DNA of 64,000 bases, taken from Cynocephalus volans (lineage: Eukaryota > Chordata > Mammalia > Dermoptera > Cynocephalidae). The stretch covers positions 155,298,369-155,362,368 of the forward strand of contig NC_084463.1 in the NCBI RefSeq assembly GCF_027409185.1, given 5' to 3'. Every line of letters begins with the position of its first letter. The first letter of the stretch is position 1. Positions 51,167 to 63,793 of the stretch are shown in pieces. The notes beneath the pieces were generated by a model. The model searched no databases. It worked only from the letters and a program-made list of their open reading frames with translations, and was not told the origin of the DNA. The translations under genes and the position numbers were made by a program.

Positions 51167-54060
51167 CACATTTTCTTTATCCCTACAAACACATAGGTTG
51201 TTTCTTTGTTTCGGATATTGTGAGGAATGCTGCAATTAGCATGGGAGTACAGATATCTCTTTTAGGTAATGATTTTGTTTTCTTTTTATGCATACCCAGA
51301 AGTTGGATAGTTGGATCATAGGATTCTTCTATGTATAATTTTTTGAAGAACTGCTGCACTGTTTTCCATAATGGTTGTACAAATTTACATTCCACCAACA
51401 GTGCACAAGAGTTTCCTTTTCTTCACGTCCTCACCAACATATATTATCTTTGTCTTTTTGAAAACAGTCAGCCTAACAGGTATGAGATGATATTATAATT
51501 TTGATTTGTATTCCTCTGATGGTTAGTGATGTTGACCACTTTTTCGTGTATTTGTTGGTTATTTTTATGTAGTATTTGGAAAAATGTCTATTTAGGTTCT
51601 TTGTCCATTTTTAGGTCAGTTTTTTTTGTTTTTTGGTTTTTTTTGCTATTGAGTTACACAAGTTCCTTATGTATTTTCAGTATTAACCATTTATCAGATA
51701 TATGGTTTGCAAATATTTTATCAAATATTTAATGGATTGCCTTTTCAATTGTTGACTATTTCCTTTGATCTTTCTAATTTGAGAGAAAAAGCTTTCAATT
51801 TTTCACTGTTGAATATGATGTCATTATATTTAACATTATATTATATATTATTATATATTATATATATTATATTCAACATATATTGTCATATATGACCTAT
51901 ATTATGTTACATTGAGGTACGTTTCTTCTTTACCCAATTTATTGAGAATTTTTATCATGAAAGGATGCTAAATTTTGTCTGCAAATGCTTTTCCTGCATC
52001 TATTGAGATGATCATATAATTTTTATTCTTTATTCTGTCAATGTGGTATATCACATTTATTGATTTGTGTATGTTGAACTATTCTTGCATCCCATGGATA
52101 AATTCTACTTGATCATGGTGTTGTATTGTTCTTTTAATGTACTGTTGAATTCTGTTTGCTAATTTTTTGTTGATGATTTTTATATCTATGTTTATCAAGG
52201 ATATTGGCCTATAATTTTCTTTTCTTGTAGTGTCCTTATCTGGCTTTGGCATTAGGGTAACACTCACCTTGTAAAATGAGTTTGGAAAAATCTACCCTAT
52301 TTAAATGTTTTGAACAGTCTGTGAAGGATTATCATTAATGATTCTTTAAATGTTTGGGAGAATTCACCAGTGAAGCGATCTGGTCTTGGGCTTTTCTTGT
52401 TGGGAGGGCTTTGATTACTGATTCAATCTCCTTATTCATTATTGGTCTGTTCAGATTTTCTATTTCTTCATGATTCTTGATTGGTTCTATGTTTCTAGGA
52501 ATTTACCTATTGCTTCTAGGTATCCACTTTGATGGTGTACAATGGTTCATAGTAGTCTTTTAGGATTCTTTGTATTTGCATGGTAGCCGTTGTAATGTCA
52601 TTTCTTTCATTTATAATTTTACTTATTTAAGTTCTCTCCTTTGTTTTCTTGGTTAGTCTAACTGAAGGTTTGCCAATTTTGTTTATCTTTTCAAAAAAAC
52701 CAACTGTTAATTTTGTTGATCTTTTCTATTGTTTTTCTATTTTACATTGTATTTCTTTCTGCTCTGGTCTTTGTTATTTTCTTCCTTCTGACAACTCTGA
52801 ACTTAGATTGTTCTTTTTCTAGTTCCTTGATGTATAAAGTTAGTTAATTTGAGATTTTTTTTCTCAATGCAGATATTTATAACCGTAAACTTTCCTATCA
52901 GAATTGCTTGTGCTGCATCTCATATGTTTTCAGATGTTGTGTTTCCAGTATCATTTGTTTTAGGATTTTAAAAAATTTCTTTTTTGATTTCCTCTTTCAC
53001 CCATTGGTTGTTCAGGAGTTTTTTTTTTTTTTAATTTCCATATATTTGTGCATTTTTCAATTTTCCTCATAATATTGATTTCCAGTTTTATACCATTGTG
53101 GTCAGAAAAGATATTTGATATGATTTCAATATTCTTAAATTTTTTAAGACTTATTTTGTGGCCTAACACATGCTATATCCTGGAGAATGTTCTGTGTGTG
53201 CTTGAGACGAATGCGTATTTTGCTGCTGCTGAATAGAATGTTCTATATATGTCTGTTAGGTCCATTTGGTCTATAGTATTGTTCACATATGCTGGTTCCT
53301 TACTGGTTTTCTGTCTGGATGACCTATCCGTGGTTGAAAGTGGAGTATTAAAGTCCTCTACTATTATTGTATTTCTGCTTATTTCTCTTTTCAGTTCTTT
53401 TAATGTTTACTTTATGTATTTAGCTGCTCCAGTGTTGGGTGCATAAATATTTATAATTGTTATATCTTCTTGATGAATTGACTGTTTTTTAATTATATAA
53501 TGACCCTTTTGTCTCTAGTGACAGTTTTTGCCTTAAAGTCTCTTTTGTCTGGTGTAAGAATGAGCCCCTCCTGGTCACTTTTGGTACCATTTTCATGGAA
53601 TATCTCTTTCTAACCCTTCACTTTCAGCCTTTGGGTGTCCTTACAGCTACTGTGAATCTCTTGTAGGTAGCGTATCATTGTATTCTGTTTTGTTTTGTTT
53701 TTATAATCCATTCAGCCACTCTGCATCTTTTGATTGGAGAATTTAATTCACTTAATTTTAAAGTAATTTTGTTAAGTAATGATTTGCCATTACTTTAATA
53801 GTTTTCTGACTGTTTTGTAGGGTGTTTTTTCTTTTTATTGTTCCTTTCTTCCTCTCTTGTTGTCTTTCTTTGTGATTTGATGACTTTTTTAGTGGTATAC
53901 TTTGATTCCTTTTTCTTAATGTTTTGTGTATTTAATATAGGTTTTTCTAAAACTGGTCTTATCAACATCACAAGTTACTTCTACTTTTCTGCCTCCAGTG
54001 GTGATTTTAGAGTCTCATTTTACTTGACAGGTAGTTGATTACTTTCTTTTCCTTAAATAC
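51165..54060 (-). mobile_element. Long antisense L1 (ORF2 part), decayed
   Basis: On the minus strand the pieces [20 protein letters not shown] and [20 protein letters not shown] (52079-52267) are the reverse-transcriptase region of L1 ORF2. The 3' part follows toward 51200 and the endonuclease-side sequence toward 54000 (NIWKLKKKKTPEQP-type text). There are many stops and it is inactive. Confidence 0.85.
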
Positions 54061-54361
54061 TTAACTTCACTTGGCTGGAACACATCCTTTTCTGGAGTTC
54101 TTTATACATTCCTGGTTACTCTTTTTTGTTCCTTTCTTGCTGGTTTCTCCTAATATATCTGACTTCTAAAAGTTGCAATCTCCTGGGGCTCAGTTTCTGG
54201 AATGCTTCTTTCTCCTTTGTTGATCTCATTTAATCCCAAGGCTTTAAGTGACACCTATATGGTAATGTTTCTAAAATTTAGACCTCTCTATAGGACATCT
54301 CCCTAAATCTAGACTTGAATTTGGGCCTAGTCATGTGACTTACTTGGGTCAATAGAAAGTT

Positions 54362-54772
54362 AGCAAATATGACTGATAGAGTTTGGACATGTTGTCCCCC
54401 TAAACCCATGTGGAAATCTGATCCCACTGTGGCAGTGTTGGGAGCTGTTTGAGTCATGAGTGCAGATCACTTATAAATGGATCAATACTCTTCCTGGTGG
54501 GTGGGGTTAGTGAGTGAGTTCTTGCTCTGTTAGTTCCCACAAGAGCTGGTTGTTTAAAAGACCCTGTCACCTCTGCCCCCCCACCCCTTGCCTCCTCTCA
54601 CCATGTGATCTGCCAGCTGCCTGCTGCTTTCCACCATAAGTAGAAACAGCCTGAGGCCCATGCCATCTGCAACCCTTTCAGAATCATAAGCCAAATAAAC
54701 CTCTGTTCTTTATAAATTACCCAGTATCAGGGATTCTGTTACAGCAACACAAAACAGACTTATACAATGACA
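54362..54772 (+). mobile_element. MaLR (MST/MLT1-type) solo LTR, sense
   Basis: It begins tgatagagtttggacatgtt and continues ccactgtggcagtgttggga, ctcttcctggtgggtgggg, caccatgtgatctgccagct, ccaaataaacctctgttctt, tataaattacccagtatcag and acaaaacagacttataca. Confidence 0.85.
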
Positions 54773-55620
54773 TAAGTGAACATTTAAAAATTACTTTGCA
54801 TTGTGTTCTGCATTTTAAATCCTATGATCCACAATATGTATAAACCTAAGATAGTCTTCTGGAAAGGCAATATAGAGGAGAACTGAAACATTCTAGCTGT
54901 TAGCCTGCCAATGCCTGAGATTGAGTGAGTAATTTTAGATGGTTTAGCATTTATTGAGCCACCAGATGACTAAAGTCACATGAATAATGCAGCCTAAGAC
55001 CAATAGAAGAAGTGCCTAGCTATACCTAGCCCAAGCTGCTAATCCGTAGAATTGTGAGAAAATGATTGTTTTAAGCCACTAGATTTCAGGGTGGTTAATT
55101 ATGTACCTAGAATTTTCTCCAGTTATGTAGTTCAAACAATATTTTAGCAAACTGACTATCTATCTCATTCCTAGGTACTTTATGATTCATTAGCCGATGT
55201 CATAGATCCTTGTGGGTAAAAATATTTCTAATGTTGCTCTGGTTCTGTAGTCAGTTATGGTAATTGCTGTCACCTGTCTTTCATGATTAAGTACTATCAT
55301 CTAATTTTGCCTAATCTAGGATCATATTGTAATGACTGAGATAACTTCAATGGCTAAATCTCTCACTGTCATTCTCAGCCACTTTCCCTCATTAATTCAT
55401 GTGTTAATGTTATATTTAATTTTGGGAGCATTCTCTGGGCCTTTTCAGGGAAGAAAGAGACCAAGTGAGTTGGAACAGACTTTGCATTTGTCTCCTTGGG
55501 GCATACTGGGATCCAATCTCAGTGGTGGTTCTAGACTCAATTTATTATTGTACATAATAAATCTTCTACATTCCTATCTCTCAGCCTTTGGAAACAAATT
55601 TCTGGCATCTCATTGAACTG
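54773..55620. other. Intergenic sequence without recognised feature
   Basis: It is AT-rich. The frame at 55332-55616 on the plus strand (94 codons) has no recognisable product and no splice or promoter support. Confidence 0.4.
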
Positions 55621-55624
55621 AAGT

Positions 55625-56510
55625 GCATAGTTCAGTGGGTTTTAGTACAAATTTTAGAACATTTTCATCACCCACAAAGAAACCTCATACCCATTAGCAG
55701 TCACTAACCAGTCTTCCCAGACTTAGGCAACCACAAATCTACTTTCTGTCTGTATAGATTTGCCTATTCTGGAAATTCATATAAGTAGTCATACAACATA
55801 TGGTCCTGTGTTACTGGCTTCTTTCACTCATCATAATGTTCTCAAGTTTCATCTATGCTGTAGCATGTATCAGAACTATGTTTTTATGGCAAAATAATAT
55901 TCCATTATATGGATATACCACATTTTATTTATCCCTTTATTAGTTGATGGACATTTAGGTTGTTTACACTTTTTTTTGGCTATTATGAATAATGCTGCTA
56001 TGAACATTCATGCATAAATTTTAGTGTGGACATATTTTCAATTGTCTTAGTATATATTTCAGAGTGAAATTACTGGGTCTTATGGTAACATTATATCTAC
56101 CTTTTTGAGGAACTGCCAGGCTGTTTTCCAAAGTTTCTGCACCATTTTACATTCCCACCAGCAATGTGTGTATGAGGGTTCCAATTTCTCCACATCATAT
56201 CCAACAATTTTTATTGTCTGTCTTTTTGATTATAACCACCTTAGTGGGTGTGAAGTAGTATCTAATCGGATTTTGGTTTTCATTTCCTTAATGACTAATG
56301 ATGTTGAACATCTTTCATGCATTTATTGTCCATTTGTAAATCTTTTTTAGAGAAAAGTTTATTCAGAAACCATTGTTTTCATTGGGTCCCCATTTGTGTT
56401 TTTATTATTGAGTTATAAGAGTTCTTTATATATTCTAGATACAAGCTCTTTATCAGTTATGTGATTTGCACATATTCTCCTATTCTGTAGATTGCATTTT
56501 CTACCTGAAT
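55625..56510 (-). mobile_element. Old antisense L1 3' region
   Basis: The phrases ccattatatggatataccac, atgaataatgctgctatgaac, ccattttacattcccaccag and ttaatgactaatgatgttgaa are antisense L1 (L1M-like) 3' sequence. It is decayed. Confidence 0.75.
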
Positions 56511-57640
56511 TCTTTTTTTTTTTTTTTAAAGATTCAAACCCAGGTTTAAGTCTACCTGAATTCTTAAAAGCATGGAATATAGTTGATTTTTTCTTCTAAT
56601 TTAAGACACATTTTCCCCTTGTCTTCTCAGACAATACCATCAACATCCAACACCCTAATTTTCCTCCAAGTTTTTTTTTTTACTTCTTTGTACTCACTGC
56701 CAATTTTTTTTTTGAAACTTTAAACATCGTATGATCTCTGGGCTTTGTAATAAGGTATTATTTCTCATATTACATATTCTCTCTAGGTGTACTCATCCAT
56801 GTCCAAGCCTTCAAATTTTTGCTTCTATCTTGGATGCTCTTCTGAGTCCCAACTTATAGCCAAATGCATTCTCTGCATTTCTACTTGGATGACTCATAGA
56901 AATTTCAAAATCAGCACATCCAAAATCAAATTCTTAGTCTTCGATCATATACTTGCTTCTTCATTAGTGCTGTCATCTTTGCCATTTTAATAGCTGTGGG
57001 AACTTAGATAAGTCCCTTAATGTCCTTGTCTCATCAGTCCTTATCAATAAAATGTAGAAAGTAATAGCTCATATCTCCCAAATTTTCATGATGATTCAGT
57101 GAGTTAATATATGGAGGGTGCTTAAAATAGTACCTGGTACATAATAAGCAGTGCATAATTGATAGATATTATTATCTCACTAATAACCATCAACTCATTT
57201 GTACTCACCTGAAATCTGGTTGTTATGCTTGCCTCCCTCCATCACTAATCTAATCAATCATTAATGTCACACATAATACCTTCTGGAACCAGTCTGATTC
57301 TCTCTGCCTTTACTGCCACTATGCTGGTCAAAATTACTATAATTTTCTGCACCACTGAAATAACTTCCCAATTTGTGTCTTAGTGTTCACTTGTACCCTT
57401 TTCCAAGCCATTCTCTACCCAACTTCTACAGCAGCACTTCTAAAACTTGATTAATACATATACCACATTTAAAGAAAAGGAACTCTCAAGGGACACAGTT
57501 TGAACTTTATTGCCTTAAGAGTTTTAATCTATGAAAATCTAAGTTTTGAATTTTCTTTGCAACAGAGATATGTTGTTATTGCACTGATATTTTTAAAAAA
57601 TATTTAAAATCTTCATTCTTGATTAAAACTTTGAAGGCTT
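56511..57640. other. Intergenic sequence with repeat debris
   Basis: There is a T-run at 56512-56528 and MIR-like phrases at 56990-57180 (ttcagtgagttaatatatgga). No gene is seen; the frame at 56787-56990 is not supported. Confidence 0.35.
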
Positions 57641-57990
57641 CCACTGCATTTTGAATAAAACGCCAGACTTTAAAGGTGATCTCTAAGAGCCTATACCTTC
57701 TGGCCTTTTTCTACCTCTCAAGTGTTATTTCACTGTCTTGTACATTATGCTCCAGCTTCTCTTTTTCAGTTCCTCTAATGTGCCAAGTTCCTTCCTGCCA
57801 TAGGGCTTTTGCATGTGTGCTTTTCCTCTCTTGAGTTCTTGCTCTCAGATGGTGCTGCTTCCTGCCCTCAAATGGTCCACCCATCCTTTAGCTGAAATGC
57901 TATTACCTCAGGGATCTCTCTCTGCACTGCAGACTTGATTTACCTAATTTATCCTTATGCTTGGGAAAGAGCTATTTTTTATTCTTCCTT
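57640..57990 (+). repeat. L2 LINE fragment
   Basis: It has the L2 order: aggcttccactgcattttga, tacattatgctccagcttc, gttccttcctgccatagggc, ccacccatcctttagctgaa and tcagggatctctctctg. Confidence 0.6.
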
Positions 57991-58287
57991 CTAGATGTAG
58001 CTGCTTTCTATTGTGTAACTCTCCACTCCATTTACCCTACCTGGGAAAGAAGACTTCTTTACTTGAGGTTTCAACTTGCTCTTCCACATCCCATGCCAAT
58101 CGCCTGCTCATAAACCAGCCACCTGCCTCATGTCATGTTTTTTTGTCTCCTGTGTGATCGTTTTTAAGTTGAAGCTGTTGCCCTTGTTTCTAGCCTGGCA
58201 ATTCATGATTTTAATTTCATGAATTTATTTCCACAAAACTGGTTGTGCTGATGATCAAGAGCCAGGCTGAGTGATTTCCTTTCTTTT

Positions 58288-58341
58288 CCTTTTAATTAAT
58301 TAATTAATTAATTAATTAATTAATTAATTAATTAATTAATT
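58288..58341. repeat. (TAAT)n microsatellite
   Basis: It is about 13 TAAT units, adjacent to the 3' end of the antisense L1 that follows, and may have grown from the L1 A-tail. Confidence 0.95.
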
Positions 58342-60400
58342 ATTGAGGCATAGTTGATTGAACATATCTGTGAGGTACAGCATTGAATATCAATACCCGT
58401 GTGCAATGTGTGATGATCAAATCAGGGTAATTAGTGTATTCTTTATTATATAATGTAATCAATTTTCATGGCCCAATTCTTCTTCTCGCATCCCCCTTTC
58501 CCACCTCTGGTAACCTCAATTCTGTTTTCTTCTCTTAGAAGTTTAATGTATTATTGTGATTCTTGTATCTTTCTTTTTAAATTAATTTATTAATTTTGTA
58601 TTAGCTCCCACATATAAGTGAGGACATGTGGTATTTCTCTTTCTGTGCCTGGCTTATTTCACTTAACACAATTTTCTCTACATAATTTTATCCATGTTGC
58701 TGTGAATGGCAGTATTACATTACTTTTTATGGCACAGTAGTATTCCATTGCATAAATATGCCACATTTTTCTTATCCAGTCATCTGACAGTGGACATTTA
58801 GGTTGGTTCCAACTCTTGGCTATTGTAAATGCAGTAAACCTGGTAGCATAGGTGTCCCTTCGACATGATGATTTCCATTCTTTGGGTGTATACTCAGAAG
58901 TGGGATTGCTGGGTTATATGGCAATTCTATTTGTAGTTGTTTGAAGAACCTCCATACCATTTTCCATGTGGCTGCACCATTTTACAGTCCCATCAACAAT
59001 GTAGGAGTGTTCCCCTTTCTCTGCATCCTCGCCAGTTCTTGTTATTCTGTCTTTTTGATAATAGCCAGTCTAACTGGAGTGAATGATATCTCAATGTGGT
59101 CTTGATTTGCATTTCCTGGATGCTGAGTAACATTGGTATTTTTTCACATGTTTGTTGGCCATTGTGTATCTTCCTTTGAAAAATGCTTATTCGGCTTCTT
59201 TGTCAAGTTTGAAATAGGGTTACTTGTTTTTTATTGTTAAGTTGTTTGAGTTCCTTGTATATTCTGGATATTAATCAGGTGCATAGTTTGCAAATATTCT
59301 CTCCCACTCTGTAGGTTGTCTTTTCACTCTGTTAATTGTTTCTTTTGCTGTGCAGAAGCTTTTTAGTTTGATATGATCCCATTTGTTTATTATTCTTTTT
59401 GTTTCCTGTGCTTTGGGGGTCATATTCATAAAGTCTTTGCCCAATCCTACTTCCTGAAGTGTTTTCCCTATGTTTTCTTTTAGGAGTTTTATAGTTTCAG
59501 GACATGTATTTAATTCTTTAATCCATTTTGAGCTGATGTTGGCATATGACAAGAGGTACAGGTCAAGTTTCATTCTTCTACATATGGATGTACAATTTTC
59601 CCAGCACCATTTATCAAAGAGGCAGTCTTTTCCCAAATGTATGTTCTTGGTGCCTTTGTCGAAGATCAGTTGGCTGTAGGTATATGGGTTGACTTCTGGG
59701 TTCTTTGTTCTGTTTCGCTGGTCCATGTGTCTGTTTTTATGCCAGCACCATGCTGCTTTGGTTACTATTGCTTTGTAGTATAATTTGAAGTCGGGTAGTG
59801 TTATGCCTCTGGCTTTATTTATTTATTTTGCTTAGGATTGCTTTGGCTATTTGGGGTCTTTTGTTAGGATTTTTTTTCTATTTATGTGAAGAATGTCATT
59901 GGTAATTTGATGTGGAGTGTGTTGAGTGTGTTGAATCTATACATCACTTTGGGTAGTATGGACATTTTAAAATACTAATTCTTCCAATCCAAGGGCATGG
60001 AATATCTTTCTATCTTTTTGTGTCCTTTCATTTCTTTCAACAGTGATTCGTAATTCTCATTGTAGAGATCATTCACATCTTTGGTTAACTTTATTTGTAG
60101 GTATTTTATTTTTTTGATAACTACTGTAAATGGGCTAGTTTTCTTGATTTCTTTTTCTGCTACTTTATTGTTGGAATATAAAAATGCTGGTGATATTTGT
60201 GTGTTAATTTTGTATCCTGCAACTTTGCTGAAATCGTTGAGCAACTCAGAAGTTTTTTTGTAGAGTCTTTAGGCTTTTCTATATCTAGGATCATGTCATC
60301 TGCAAACAGGGACTTCATCTTTTCCAGTCTGGATGCCCTTTATTTCTTTCTCTTGCCTGATTGCTCTGGCCCTGTCAGGAGGATGTGACTAAGGGAGTGG
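58342..60400 (-). mobile_element. Antisense L1, 3' half
   Basis: It runs from the 3' UTR (58342-58600) into ORF2. On the minus strand 59271-59726 encodes 151 residues of the ORF2 C-terminal part ([32 protein letters not shown]-type text) and 59975-60244 encodes LNDFSKVAGYKINTQ, the L1 reverse-transcriptase region. It is less decayed than the copy at 51-54 kb but still interrupted. Confidence 0.9.
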
Positions 60401-61598
60401 CATATCATTAGATCTCAAATCAACCCTTTGAATTTATAACAGAATAATATGGTTGGGATAGATCTAAATAGACATCCTGTTCACTTGCCCTTCTCAGCTC
60501 TCTATGCTTCTGGTAGGTTTCAATTTCTACTTACTCTTTTCCAAGTAAGCTTACAGGCCACAGTACTGCATATAACTTGGACCAGCTTTCAAAAGTTGAT
60601 TATTAAATAGCTATAGAAAACAAGATTGGCAATAACCTTACTCCCTTCCTGGTAACTCAGACCAGCAGCTTAGAATTAAATTAATTAAATTTATATTAGC
60701 TAAATTATAGATACAATAAATACAGGGATACAATAAAGTGTGTCAAGTTTTATTCATGAATTTGCGATCGACCACATTAAAAGTTAAAAACGCTGATGGC
60801 CTCTTCTCAAAGGCATCATGAAGGGGATTACGATAGATTAAAATGAATTAAAAACACACAAATATATAAAAATGAAATACCATATCACATCATTAAACTG
60901 GGTTCCTTTATGTTGCTGCTGAATGTTCAAGGACATGAGCTTCTAAAATTTGAAGATGAAAGAATGGTCCAAATGTCTTTGAAGTGAGTGATTGCGTGGC
61001 CCATAAAAAGGTCTTGACTGTGGGAAAAGAAAGTTCATAAGCAGCTGATATATGGTATTTATAAGACTCAAGTTTTAGGGATATTGTTCAAAAGAGGGGG
61101 AGGACTCTCTGTGAGCTCACACCTGTGGAAATTGAACCAGTTAAAATACACCAGGCTAATTTCAGGATATAATTTTTTAAAAAATAATTCCCAGATATGA
61201 GCTACATTGCGGATAGTCTTGGGATAGTCCAAATTTTAAGAATAGAAGCAACATAGATCCTGTCTCCTAAAAATTATAGAAAAAGAAAAAAATCAAAGCA
61301 GTCCTGTATGTTTGAAAAAAATTTTTTGAAATGGACTCAGTGGTATAATCCATACGATTTAGCCTGTACGTTTCCTTCAAAGGCCCCTCCCCAACCTTAA
61401 AACATTTGGTCTCTTTGTGAAAAATGAGATGTTTGAAACTGGCCACTCCTGGACATATTGACCCCTCCTTCCATTACAGTTATGGGTTTTGGACTCAGAT
61501 GTTCAGTTCTGAACTCTGTAAAATGAGATTCTTACTGCTAAGGAAAAACATCCTAGGGTGAGGAGAAAGTTATGAGACTGGTGAATGTCCGGTCTTGC
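60401..61598. other. Intergenic sequence without recognised feature
   Basis: No repeat family or gene is identified. Short tandem-like A/T runs and an A-rich stretch around 61270-61330 are the only marks. Confidence 0.4.
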
Positions 61599-61805
61599 TT
61601 ATGTTAGTACCAAATACGGAGTGATACGAGCTACAAGAGGGGACTCCATATACTCCCGTTTGTACACCCCCACTACTGAGTTGTATGTCATCCAGGCCTC
61701 AGCGGGGGGTTTATACGTACCTGGTTTTTTACTTGCCCCTAATACATTTTTTTGGTCATAAAATACCTGATTGGGTACATTAAATATTGGCCTTTGTAGG
61801 TATCC
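61599..61805 (-). other. Unrecognised open segment of 68 codons
   Basis: From GGA at 61805 to TAA at 61599 the minus strand is open and has the look of protein: QVFYDQKNVLGASKK, then YKPPAEAWMTYNSVVGVYKR and EYMESPLVAR. It lacks an early ATG. Immediately upstream (61806-61930), a different frame reads VRCDYAHFRDNW and LSSMYTVPLSEPQ, with a stop between. This could be a decayed retrocopy or an old gene fragment with frameshifts. No family is recognised. Confidence 0.3.
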
Positions 61806-62906
61806 TTACCCAGTTATCTCTGAAGTGAGCATAGTCACATCTCACACAGAATCTGTACTGTATCAAGAACTAGTGTTGAGGTTCCGAAAGGGGAACGGTG
61901 TACATGCTGCTCAACAGGGCGTTGTTAGAAGACTCATCAGGTAAGACATAGGAGCTTTCAAAGAAAAAAAAAAAAGGAATTATAAAGCATTACAAAGGCT
62001 TCAGAGTTGTCATTCCTGGGATTGAACTTTGGGCTCAGGTACTACCAGGCCTTGCTTTAACAGCCATAACTTTTTATTTTGTTCAACACTCTCACCGAAT
62101 CCCCCACTGTGAGATAATAAGTTATGGACACAGAAACTGTTCTCTGTTGAATTAAAAAAAAAAAAATTCAAGCAAAACTATCTTTAGAAAAACTTCCACA
62201 GTGTGTTGTAGTAATTATTGCTGGAAGATAATTAGTCTCGGGCATGAAATTCCTAGAATCTCTTGAAGTTTATTTACTAGGTTGCCAAGAGTTACTGAAG
62301 TCCTATTACTTTTGTTCCAAAGACTATGTCAGTCAGGGTCCAGTCAGGTTGGAAGATAAGAGACCAGAGCTTATCAACCAGCACAGAACGGGAGAGCATA
62401 GTGATGTAAAATAGTTGTTTGAGCTATTTTGCCTAGAATTAAACCTGGGACTTTCTAGCTGTGTGAAGTTGATGAATCATTTAATGTGTATGTGCCTAAG
62501 TTTCTAAGTCATTAAATATGGATAATATTAGTGACTTGTGCATAGGGTTGATAATGAGGATTAAAATGCCTGAAGCTCATGTAAACTTGTGGTTATCACA
62601 TAATAAAAGTTCAATAAATGAGGTTATTGTTATTAGCAAGGGCCAAGCAGCACTTTTGCTCAAAAGTTGTTGCCTAGCAGAATCTATGCTTAGCAAACAT
62701 TCTAATCTCTTCTCCTTATTTAATTACAATTTCCTTATAAGGAATTATATACTTACTGCTTAAACTAGAGAATTTTATTTTTTCATTTTGTTTAATGGAG
62801 TGTTTTAATTTTTTAAGTTTCCAGAGAAGAAAGATTTATTTTTGGTCCACTCTCCAGGAGTGGAAACTATAGGAGGAGCAGTTTTATCTTCTCCAGGCCT
62901 TCTCCC

Positions 62907-63190
62907 TTAATTCTCTTCAGTGTAACAGGAAAGCATTATTTCGTAGTGAATTTGGGTGAAGGAACTGATCACTTTTAGTTCAGTCTCCCTGAATTTTTGG
63001 AGACAGACTTTCTTCAGAGGGCCACATTCTGGTCTGCTCTGTGGCCAGAAGGTCAGCTTACTAGGCAGGCTTTTTGCACTCAAGGAAGACTTGTAATTAT
63101 CCAATTCTTCTTGTTCCTGGGTCAACAAATTTATTTCACGGTGGGCTTGTAGGAGGAGTTCTAGCTGTGGATCTAAAGCGTCATTTGCCT
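62907..63190 (-). other. Coding-like segment, possible terminal exon or retrocopy end
   Basis: On the minus strand, from a possible acceptor (GATAG|) near 63190, one frame stays open for about 93 codons: ANDALDPQLELLLQAHREIN, LLTQEQEELDNYKSSL and so on to HYEIMLSCYTEEN and TAA. After the stop an AATAAA lies at about 62836, followed by A-rich sequence. It is either the last exon of a gene or the 3' end of a retrocopy. The LDP...EEL pattern faintly recalls the C-terminus of OOSP proteins, and an OOSP-like exon lies 0.5 kb upstream on the same strand, but the splice phases do not join. Confidence 0.35.
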
Positions 63191-63661
63191 ATCGGCTTTA
63201 TTAGAAATAAGCTATATCTTCTATGCAATTTATTACCTAATTGATTTCAAATTCAGGAGGGGAAATGAATTGTTATTTATTTAACAAACCCCAACTCTTC
63301 TGTACAACTCAGAGCCTTTTGAATTGTGGAGTCAAAGCCAACCCGCAAACTTCTACAGAAACCTCTGTAGACACTGTGTGTCAAATGTCGGTGTCATGAA
63401 TTAGGGTTGACAGCATGTCCTCACAATCTGCAGGAGAGTAGATAGAAAGAATCAAGGGTATAGAATAAAGAGGCAAGGTCCACTCCTGACTTTGTAATTT
63501 TGGGTAACTCATTTGGTCTGAGTTTTGACCTCTGAATAGTGGACTGCAGTAGAAATTAAATAACATGGGCAGACGATGTAAGGTTGAGAACCTATAAAAA
63601 GTCATGATTTTCAGTGTCTCTGGCTAAGAGATGATACATTTCAGCAAAAAGCTATTGGTAT

Positions 63662-63793
63662 TTAAGGAAGAAGCCAATGGATATTTTTGACTGACCTGGG
63701 AACCATACAATTCAAACGAAGTTCAGCAGAAATTAATTGATTCCTTGGTGTGTAGGTAAGCCAGGATTGAATGACAACTCTATCATGGAAAAC
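63662..63793 (-). pseudogene. OOSP/PLAC1-like exon (oocyte-secreted protein family)
   Basis: After a good acceptor (TTTTCCCACCAG|) the minus strand reads VFHDRVVIQSWLTYTPRNQL, then ISAELRLNCMVPR. This resembles the second half of the ZP-N-like domain of OOSP2/PLAC1 (…TELYFTPRN…EIHLEC…). A donor, CCCAG|GTCAGT, lies at 63696/63695, or the frame may run on (KNIHWLLP) to TAA at 63662. OOSP genes follow TCN1 in other mammals, which supports the call. The upstream exon with the signal peptide is not in the window. Whether this is a live gene or a relic is open. Confidence 0.45.

Noticed and set aside
59271-59726. 151-codon minus-strand frame
   Set aside because: It is the C-terminal part of L1 ORF2 in an interrupted element, not a host gene.
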